14,545 nt of DNA from JBBRUG01 sp038247995. Its GTDB lineage: Bacteria > Chloroflexota > Chloroflexia > Chloroflexales > Chloroflexaceae. The stretch's first letter is position 1. The number at the start of each line of letters is the position of its first letter. Location: NCBI GenBank assembly GCA_038247995.1, contig JBBRUG010000141.1, forward strand, positions 1-14,545. Reading direction: 5' to 3'. Positions 1 to 4,367 of the stretch are shown here, one piece after another. Under the pieces are notes generated by a model that did no database searches, had not been told where the DNA came from, and worked only from the letters and a program-made list of their open reading frames with translations. Made by a program: the position numbers and the translations under genes.

Positions 1-127
1 GATAGCCGATAGCCGATAGCCGATAGCCGATAGCCGATAGCCGATAGCCGATAGCCGATAGCCGATAGCCGATAGCCGATAGCCGATAGCCGATAGCCGA
101 TAGCCGATAGCCGATAGCCGATAGCCG
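1..127. repeat. Heptamer tandem array, unit GATAGCC
   Basis: Eighteen perfect copies of GATAGCC run from the first base of the window, plus one extra G. The array probably continues upstream, out of view. There are no spacers, so it is not a CRISPR. Perfect identity of all copies points to recent expansion or ongoing homogenisation. It resembles in kind the heptameric STRR repeats described from cyanobacteria. Confidence 0.97.
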
Positions 128-156
128 CTTTTGTAAGTTCATTGAACTAACAAAAG
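128..156. other. 29-bp near-perfect palindrome
   Basis: Left arm CTTTTGT-A-AGTTCA and right arm TGAACT-A-ACAAAAG face each other around a single T. Thirteen of the fourteen base pairs match; the exception is an A opposite A at 135/149. The segment is AT-rich, unlike its surroundings, and sits exactly between two tandem arrays. The T-run is on the outer 5' side of the hairpin rather than after the 3' arm, so it does not look like an intrinsic terminator on either strand. It could be an operator, a cruciform-forming site or a recombination site. Confidence 0.7.
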
Positions 157-170
157 GCATGTCTCATAAG

Positions 171-310
171 CTGTCCGACTGCGAACTGTCAGACTGTCAG
201 ACTGTCCGACTGTCCGACTGCGAACTGTCAGACTGTCCGACTGCGAACTGTCAGACTGTCCGACTGCGAACTGTCCGACTGTCCGACTGTCAAACTGTCG
301 AACTGTCCGA
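171..310. repeat. Mosaic tandem array, units CTGTCCGA, CTGTCAGA and CTGCGAA
   Basis: Seventeen units follow one another without gaps. Most are octamers (CTGTCCGA, CTGTCAGA and single variants CTGTCAAA and CTGTCGAA), interrupted four times by the heptamer CTGCGAA. The combination octamer-octamer-heptamer recurs, so multi-unit blocks seem to have duplicated as well as single units. The last three units lie inside the 3' end of the minus-strand TVP38-family gene and supply its stop codon. Confidence 0.95.
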
Positions 311-1033
311 CTGAACTTCGCGGTTACGCAACATCCGTGAAACGACGATCCCGCCCACGAACAGGATGGCTGATGCGGCCAGCGTCCATGGGTTGAACAG
401 CGATACGTTGAAGTTGCCGGCGAAAATGTCGTCGATGTTGATCGAGGCGCCGGCAAGCACGAAGGTAGCCGTACCGGGGAGTGAGCCGAGGATGGTGGCC
501 AGAATGAAGGGCCGATAGGCAATGCGCAAAAAGCCGGCGAGATAATTTACCAGATCGTAGGGCAGGTAGATCAGGCGCATGATCAGGATGGTCGAGAAGG
601 CGCTGCGCCGCATCCGGTCGGCGTATTGCGCTACGACGCCCTGGGTGTTGGCGGCGTTTTCAGGCAATGAACCCTGGCCGAAGACGCGCCCGAAGGCATA
701 GGCTAGGCTCGCCGACATGTTCGAGCCGATGACCACAAAAACTGTGCCCCACACCGGCCCCCAAATGGCGCCGCCGAGCAGTGTGACCACAATTGCCGAG
801 AAGAAGGCCAGTGGGCGTAGGGTGTAGATCAGGATGTAGACGAGGGGCCCAATCGGGGTGCGCAACAGTTCAACCAGATCAGCGAGGGCTTCGGTGGGGC
901 TGCGGCCGCTGATCGTGCTGTAGGCGAGGAAGCCGCCGACGAGCGCGATCCAAATGCATGCGGCAACCAGTTTTTGCCAATGCTGGGCAAGAAAAGATGG
1001 GCGGGCATTGAGTGTAGAAGGCCGAGATTGCAT
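290..1033 (-). CDS. TVP38/TMEM64 (SNARE-associated/DedA-superfamily) membrane protein
   Basis: This 247-residue integral membrane protein belongs to the TVP38/TMEM64 family, proposed to act in lipid scrambling or membrane homeostasis; no substrate can be read from the sequence. A first hydrophobic segment lies at about residues 22-42. It is followed by the family core: the Gly-rich GGAIWGPVWG re-entrant stretch (87-96), FGRVFGQG (114-121), and the conserved run MRLIYLPYDLVNYLAG (152-167) leading to LGSLPGTA (182-189). A last transmembrane helix spans about 215-233. The start is supported by AGGAG ten bases upstream of ATG. The gene follows the phosphoribosyltransferase by 85 bp on the same strand. 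Its final codons (about SDSSTV) and its TGA lie inside the tandem array, so the original C-terminus has probably been replaced or extended by repeat DNA. Family assignment is firm; function is not. Confidence 0.88.
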   Translation of the reverse strand: MQSRPSTLNARPSFLAQHWQKLVAACIWIALVGGFLAYSTISGRSPTEALADLVELLRTPIGPLVYILIYTLRPLAFFSAIVVTLLGGAIWGPVWGTVFVVIGSNMSASLAYAFGRVFGQGSLPENAANTQGVVAQYADRMRRSAFSTILIMRLIYLPYDLVNYLAGFLRIAYRPFILATILGSLPGTATFVLAGASINIDDIFAGNFNVSLFNPWTLAASAILFVGGIVVSRMLRNREVQSDSSTV

Positions 1034-1087
1034 AGCGGGCGTGCTCCTGAATACTGAGTTCGTGCTTCTGCTCCTGTTGTCTGCACA

Positions 1088-1118
1088 GGGCGCAAAATGT
1101 TACACGCCCGCTGCGCCC
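1088..1118 (-). terminator. Stem-loop directly after the phosphoribosyltransferase stop
   Basis: Arms GGGCGCA (1088-1094) and TGCGCCC (1112-1118) are perfectly complementary over 7 bp with a 17-nt loop, and adjoin the TAA of the minus-strand phosphoribosyltransferase. No U-tract follows, so it may weaken read-through or protect the 3' end rather than act as a classical intrinsic terminator. Confidence 0.35.
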
Positions 1119-1799
1119 TTACGCACGCCGCCGCAGCAATCCACACACCTCGGCGTCGCTCGTCTGTCGGAAGTCGCTGTACCAGAACCCCACCGCGCCG
1201 AAGTTTTCGGGTTGCATCAGCGTGATCATCTCATCGACGGTGGGTTTGAGCGCAGCCACCGTTTCTGTCGCGGCAACCGGCACAGCAATGATCAGCTTGC
1301 CGGGATGTTGGGCGCGTACGGCCTGGATGGCGGCGCGCATCGTGGTGCCGGTGGCTAGACCGTCGTCGATGAGGATGACCGTGCGATCACGCAAATCAGG
1401 TGGAGGTTGCTCACCGCGATAGACCAGGGCGCGGCGTTGGAGTTCGCGGCGCTCGGCTGCGGCGACGCGGGTCAGTTCGGTCGGCGTGATCTGCAATGCC
1501 GCAACAACATCCTCATTCAGCACAGTAACGTCGCCCTCGGCGATCGCGCCCATCGCCAGTTCCGGCTGATCGGGCACGCCGAGTTTCCGCACTAGCACCA
1601 GGTCGAGCGGCGCATCTAGCGCCTCGGCAACGGCAAACCCTACTGGAACGCCGCCGCGCGGAAGCGCCAGCACGATCAGATCCGGCTCAGCGGCGTAGGC
1701 TGTCAACCGTTCAGCCAGCGCCCGCCCTGCCGCCATCCGATCGGCGAAGCGTTCTTCCTGGTGGTAGAGCATTTCAATCAGTTCTGTTGGGATGCTCAT
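1119..1799 (-). CDS. Phosphoribosyltransferase-domain protein (type I PRTase fold)
   Basis: This 226-residue cytoplasmic protein has one PRTase domain. The PRPP-binding loop is clear: VILIDDGLATGTT at residues 141-153, with paired Asp residues followed by the Gly/Thr turn. N-terminal LALPRGGVPVG (44-54) and VRKLGVPDQPELAMGAIAEG (70-89) match the group often annotated simply as 'phosphoribosyltransferase', found alone or fused to dienelactone-hydrolase-like domains. The nucleobase specificity is unknown; this group lacks the usual hood signatures of Hpt, Apt or Upp. The ATG at 1799 has AAGG six bases upstream, whereas the internal Met10 has no ribosome binding site. It lies between a dodecin-like gene and a TVP38 gene, a trio with no evident shared pathway. 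Confidence 0.87.
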   Translation of the reverse strand: MSIPTELIEMLYHQEERFADRMAAGRALAERLTAYAAEPDLIVLALPRGGVPVGFAVAEALDAPLDLVLVRKLGVPDQPELAMGAIAEGDVTVLNEDVVAALQITPTELTRVAAAERRELQRRALVYRGEQPPPDLRDRTVILIDDGLATGTTMRAAIQAVRAQHPGKLIIAVPVAATETVAALKPTVDEMITLMQPENFGAVGFWYSDFRQTSDAEVCGLLRRRA

Positions 1800-1826
1800 A
1801 GCCTACCTTGTACAAGATGGAACGAC

Positions 1827-1876
1827 TTGGCGGTTGGCCGGGCTGACGCGAAGCCGTCAACCTGGCCAACCGCCAA
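1827..1876 (-). terminator. Strong hairpin between dodecin and phosphoribosyltransferase genes
   Basis: A perfect 13-bp stem, TTGGCGGTTGGCC (1827-1839) against GGCCAACCGCCAA (1864-1876), continues inward through a G-T pair, two G-C pairs, one mismatch and five more pairs (TGACG/CGTCA) to a six-base loop, about 21 pairs in all. It begins seven bases after the dodecin stop on the minus strand. No run of T follows, so it is either a U-poor terminator or an RNA processing and stability element that lets the short, abundant dodecin mRNA end before the next gene. Confidence 0.65.
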
Positions 1877-1882
1877 AACAGT

Positions 1883-2095
1883 TTAGTCCTCGTCGTGGTA
1901 CTTGAACGAAAGTTTGACCTTCGTGCGGTAGACGGGGATCTCGCCGTCGAGATGGATGTCCATACTCACAACCTCAGCGACCCGAATGTCGTGCAACCTG
2001 CGGGCCGCCGTCGTCATGGCCAGCGTGGCCGCTTTTTCCCATGACTCCGTGCTTGAACCGACGACCTCGATCACTTTGTAGACGCTCTCAGTCAT
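1883..2095 (-). CDS. Dodecin-family protein, SecE2/calcium-dodecin-like
   Basis: The 70-residue length and the sequence are typical of dodecins, small beta-alpha-beta-beta proteins that assemble as hollow dodecamers. Family features are YKVIEVVGSS (6-15), SWEKAA (18-23), the helix with TAARRLHDI (29-37), AEVVSMDI (40-47) and the closing strand VKLSFKY (60-66). In flavin-binding dodecins a Trp just before AEVV stacks on the isoalloxazine ring; here that position is Val39. This resembles the mycobacterial SecE2 subtype, described as not binding flavin, so a flavin-storage role should not be assumed. The start has AAGGAG about six bases upstream. A TATAAT lies just upstream (complement of 2111-2116), but it is so close that its transcript would start within the ribosome binding site. 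Confidence 0.9.
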   Translation of the reverse strand: MTESVYKVIEVVGSSTESWEKAATLAMTTAARRLHDIRVAEVVSMDIHLDGEIPVYRTKVKLSFKYHDED

Positions 2096-2270
2096 GACGG
2101 TCTCCTTTTGATTATACTGTGGTAGGCACGATCTTGCCGGTTAGTAGGGGATCGTTCCCTGGCACGTCGGTGAAGAAGCCTGCGTATAGAGTGCTGATTT
2201 ATTTTCGCGCGGGCCATCCGCGCCGCGGTAGACTGGTTCAGTAAGAAAGACGTAAGACGACGATCGACGT

Positions 2271-2294
2271 TTGTCCCCTTGTCCCCTTGTCCCT
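2271..2294. repeat. Short octamer repeat TTGTCCCC in the leader of the APH-fold gene
   Basis: Two perfect copies of TTGTCCCC and one TTGTCCCT stand end to end, finishing about 12 bases before the GGAGG ribosome binding site of the gene at 2317. Just upstream, two near-identical heptamers (AAGACGT, AAGACGA) also occur. The rest of the 2096-2316 spacer holds only a weak hairpin (GCGCGG/CCGCGC, 2207-2223); no convincing promoter was found. Confidence 0.75.
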
Positions 2295-2316
2295 GCTACC
2301 TTTTACGGAGGGCGCC

Positions 2317-3420
2317 ATGGAACTTGATCCATCTGCTGTCGGCATATACCTCAGTCGGCGTTTCGGCGCTCCGGTGGAGATCCTGCGCCTCGCGCCGCTT
2401 GGCGCTGCCGAGCCGGTTGATCCAGGCACCCCCGCGTTGGATACCCTCAAGACCCAGGGCTACGGCTTGCCGGTGCTCGTTCAGTATCGTCTTCACGGGC
2501 GCGAAGAGCGCGCCGTGCTGCGCACGATGGCGCCGAATCCGTTCGGCCACGAGCGCCGCGCCGACCGGGCGGCGGGCATGATCCTGAGCTACGACTCCTT
2601 CAACGATCTGCCGCGCCACGTCCCCGCCCTCGATGTCGGCGTGCTTGCCCCCGATGGGCAACTGACTACGGTCGGCCCTGGCGAGTTCTTCCTGCTCACC
2701 GACTATGCGCCGGGCAGTCTGTACGCCGACGATCTCCAGCGGATCGCCGCTACCGGCACGGCGACTGAGCTGGATCTGGATCGCGCCCGTGCCCTGGCCG
2801 TCTATCTGGCTGAGATCCACACGACTCGCCACAGTGATCCGGTGCTATATCGCCGCCATCTGCGCGATGTGTTCGGCAGCGGTGAAGGCATTGTCGGCCT
2901 AATCGATAGTTACCCGCCCGATTATCCGCTCGCCGATGCGGCCTGGCTGGAGCGGGTCGAAACGCGCCTGGTAGCCTGGCGCTCGCGGCTGAAGCGGCAT
3001 CCCGAACGGCTCGCACAGATCCACGGCGATTTTCACCCATTTAATGTGCTCTTCGCCGATGGGGCGAACTTCGCGCTGCTTGATCGCAGCCGCGGCCCCT
3101 GGGGCGAACCTGCCGACGATGTCAGCGCAATGGCGATCAACTATCTCTTCTTCGGCCTTCAGCAAGCGCCGCATGGGTTTGCCGAGCCGTTCCTGATGCT
3201 CTGGACAACCTTCTGGCAAACCTACCTTGAACGCAGCGGCGACGACATGCTCCTCTGTGTCGTCCAACCCTTCTTCGTCTGGCGGGCGCTCGTCGTTGCC
3301 AGCCCGGTCTGGTATCAGGTCGCCGATGATGTGCGGCGACAACTCTTTCGTTTCATCGACCACATGCTCCACATCGCCGTTTTTGATCCAGCGGCCGTGC
3401 GGCGTTATTTGGCACCGTAG
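2317..3420 (+). CDS. APH-fold phosphotransferase (aminoglycoside phosphotransferase/choline kinase-like)
   Basis: This 367-residue cytoplasmic protein has the kinase-like APH fold. The catalytic loop is IHGDFHPFNVLF (235-246), with the expected catalytic Asp238 and Mg-binding Asn243, followed by the metal-binding Asp256 in FALLDRSRGPWGEPADD (252-268). The N-lobe is divergent: no clear Gly-rich loop and no obvious ATP-anchoring Lys near AVLRTM (66-71). Members of this superfamily phosphorylate small hydroxylated molecules; the substrate here cannot be named, and antibiotic resistance should not be inferred. The start at 2317 is chosen because GGAGG lies five bases upstream; a TTG at 2287 would only add ten residues encoded partly by the octamer repeat. 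It converges on the APS kinase gene, with 20 bp between stop codons. Confidence 0.8.
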   Translation: MELDPSAVGIYLSRRFGAPVEILRLAPLGAAEPVDPGTPALDTLKTQGYGLPVLVQYRLHGREERAVLRTMAPNPFGHERRADRAAGMILSYDSFNDLPRHVPALDVGVLAPDGQLTTVGPGEFFLLTDYAPGSLYADDLQRIAATGTATELDLDRARALAVYLAEIHTTRHSDPVLYRRHLRDVFGSGEGIVGLIDSYPPDYPLADAAWLERVETRLVAWRSRLKRHPERLAQIHGDFHPFNVLFADGANFALLDRSRGPWGEPADDVSAMAINYLFFGLQQAPHGFAEPFLMLWTTFWQTYLERSGDDMLLCVVQPFFVWRALVVASPVWYQVADDVRRQLFRFIDHMLHIAVFDPAAVRRYLAP

Positions 3421-3446
3421 GGACGAAGCGCGCTTTCCCCCTACGG
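3415..3446. terminator. Shared inverted repeat holding both convergent stop codons
   Basis: CCGTAGGG (3415-3422) and CCCTACGG (3439-3446) are perfect complements around a 16-nt loop that itself contains the palindrome AAGCGCGCTT (3426-3435). The TAG of the plus-strand gene (3418-3420) is in the left arm and the TAG of the minus-strand APS kinase (3441-3443) occupies the mirror position in the right arm. It can fold in either transcript and is probably a bidirectional, U-poor terminator. Confidence 0.6.
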
Positions 3447-3980
3447 CGCGCTCATCAAAAATGTTATACTCGACATAATGTCATTGATCGCTGCCTCAAC
3501 CGGCATCTGATCCGTATCAACCACGACTTCAGGCGCATCCGGCGGCTCGTAGGGGATGTGCGTGCCAGGCAGGCTGCTGATCGCGCCCGCCGCTGCCTGT
3601 GCATAGAGCCCTTTTGGGTCGCGGGCGGCGCAAACAGTGCGTGGGCAGCGCACCCAGACCTCGGCGAAGGGCGCCAATGTGGTGCGCGCCGCCGCCCGAT
3701 AGGCGCGCCGGTGCGCAGTCGCGGCAATCAGCACATTGGCGCCCTCCTGGTTGAGCAACCCGGCCAGCGCAGTGAGTTGGCCATAGAACTGCTCACGCTC
3801 CGCCTCGCTGTATCCCGCTGTCGGGGTCAGGATCGGTCGCACGGCGTCGGAATCTAGTAGGACTACCACAACGCCGTGGCTACCGAGGTGCTCCTGAAGC
3901 GCACGCGCGAGGGTAGTCTTGCCGGAGCCGGGCAGACCAGTCAGCCAGATCGTCCAGCCGCGGGCGAGGGAAGACCGCAT
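3441..3980 (-). CDS. cysC: Adenylylsulfate (APS) kinase
   Basis: The 179-residue protein has full CysC architecture. It should transfer the ATP gamma-phosphate to APS, giving PAPS for sulfate assimilation or sulfation. Visible motifs are WLTGLPGSGKTT (12-23, P-loop), LLDSDAVR (41-48), a Tyr-Ser-x3-Arg region (57-62), ARDPKGLY (119-126) and LPGTHIPYEPP (137-147). The usual LDGD motif reads LDSD here (Ser44 for Gly), and no ATP sulfurylase, sulfite-reduction or sulfotransferase gene is nearby, so a related nucleotide-linked kinase role is possible. No Shine-Dalgarno sequence precedes the ATG. Instead a chimeric ORF begun by an hsp20 start ends nine bases upstream, suggesting translational coupling. 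Confidence 0.82.
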   Translation of the reverse strand: MRSSLARGWTIWLTGLPGSGKTTLARALQEHLGSHGVVVVLLDSDAVRPILTPTAGYSEAEREQFYGQLTALAGLLNQEGANVLIAATAHRRAYRAAARTTLAPFAEVWVRCPRTVCAARDPKGLYAQAAAGAISSLPGTHIPYEPPDAPEVVVDTDQMPVEAAINDIMSSITFLMSAP

Positions 3981-3989
3981 ATGCTTGAA

Positions 3990-4184
3990 CTAGCTAGTAC
4001 AACTCGGCGGAAGTTCGCCAGGGGTTGTAGGCGGGTTTGCGCCCGTCACAGTGCGGTGTCCGCCGTAGGCGGACGTACGCTTTAGCGTACTAGCTGGGCG
4101 CACCAGCGCCTCATCGAACTGCCGATTGAACGAGTCGCGCAGCGACAGCGCTTCACGGAAGGGCTCCCAGCGTTCGACTGACAT
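3990..4184 (-). CDS. Chimeric 64-codon leader ORF (Hsp20 start fused to repeat element)
   Basis: The ORF uses the intact hsp20 ATG and its AGGAG (4192-4196), reads about 30 hsp20 codons, then runs through the inverted-repeat element in an open frame. It stops at a TAG formed by the element's distal terminal repeat, nine bases before the cysC start. The second half (Pro/Gly/Thr-rich) resembles no protein known to me. It may matter as a translated leader rather than as a product. Confidence 0.35.
   Translation of the reverse strand: MSVERWEPFREALSLRDSFNRQFDEALVRPASTLKRTSAYGGHRTVTGANPPTTPGELPPSCTS
3992..4095. mobile_element. About 104-bp MITE/REP-like element with 9-bp terminal inverted repeats
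   Basis: AGCTAGTAC (3992-4000) and GTACTAGCT (4087-4095) are perfect inverted repeats bounding a segment without coding capacity of its own. Inside, two hairpins sit next to the right end: GTCCGCC-GTA-GGCGGAC (4058-4074) and GTACGC-TTTA-GCGTAC (4075-4090, overlapping the terminal repeat). A weaker one is seen near 4031-4046. The hsp20 similarity stops exactly at the right boundary. No flanking target duplication is visible, which would fit an IS200/IS605-type or REP-like element better than a DDE transposon derivative. Mobility is inferred from structure only. Confidence 0.5.
4096..4184 (-). pseudogene. Hsp20 small heat-shock protein, N-terminal remnant
   Basis: The first thirty codons, from MSVERWEPFREALSLRD to FDEALVRP, match the characteristic N-terminus of bacterial Hsp20 proteins (Arg-Trp-x-Pro-Phe-x-Glu, then Leu-x-Leu-Arg-Asp-x-x-Asn-Arg). 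The alpha-crystallin domain, normally the next 90-100 residues, is absent; the sequence enters a terminal inverted repeat at codon 30. A good ribosome binding site (AGGAG, 4192-4196) remains. Upstream, 4185-4367 holds only the palindrome ACCGTACGGT (4227-4236); no CIRCE element or clear heat-shock promoter was recognised. The remnant is too short to be a functional chaperone. Confidence 0.75.
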
Positions 4185-4367
4185 GGCGTTTCTCCTGCGT
4201 GGGCCGCCGTGACTGCGCCAGGTTTAACCGTACGGTGGGGGGATGCAAATAAAACGCCAGCACGGCACGGCCTTGTGTACGGCGGCAATCGTTGGATAGT
4301 AACCGTAGCATAACATCCGACGGCCCGCCATGAAGGATCAGCGCCGTTACATTCGGTAATGGTTTGA

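Noticed and set aside
1..310. CRISPR array or iteron-type replication origin
   Set aside because: Units of 7-8 bases abut without spacers, no cas gene is near, and no DnaA boxes or replication initiator gene were seen.
139..522. Minus-strand ORF with Ser/Thr/Val-rich repeats
   Set aside because: It is a read-through of the tandem array plus an off-frame shadow of the TVP38-family gene.
2099..2139. Promoter for the dodecin gene using TATAAT (complement of 2111-2116)
   Set aside because: No acceptable -35 lies 16-18 bases upstream, and the transcript would begin inside the ribosome binding site.
2317..3420. Antibiotic-resistance gene
   Set aside because: Only the general APH fold is supported; the N-lobe is divergent and no specific resistance family is recognisable.
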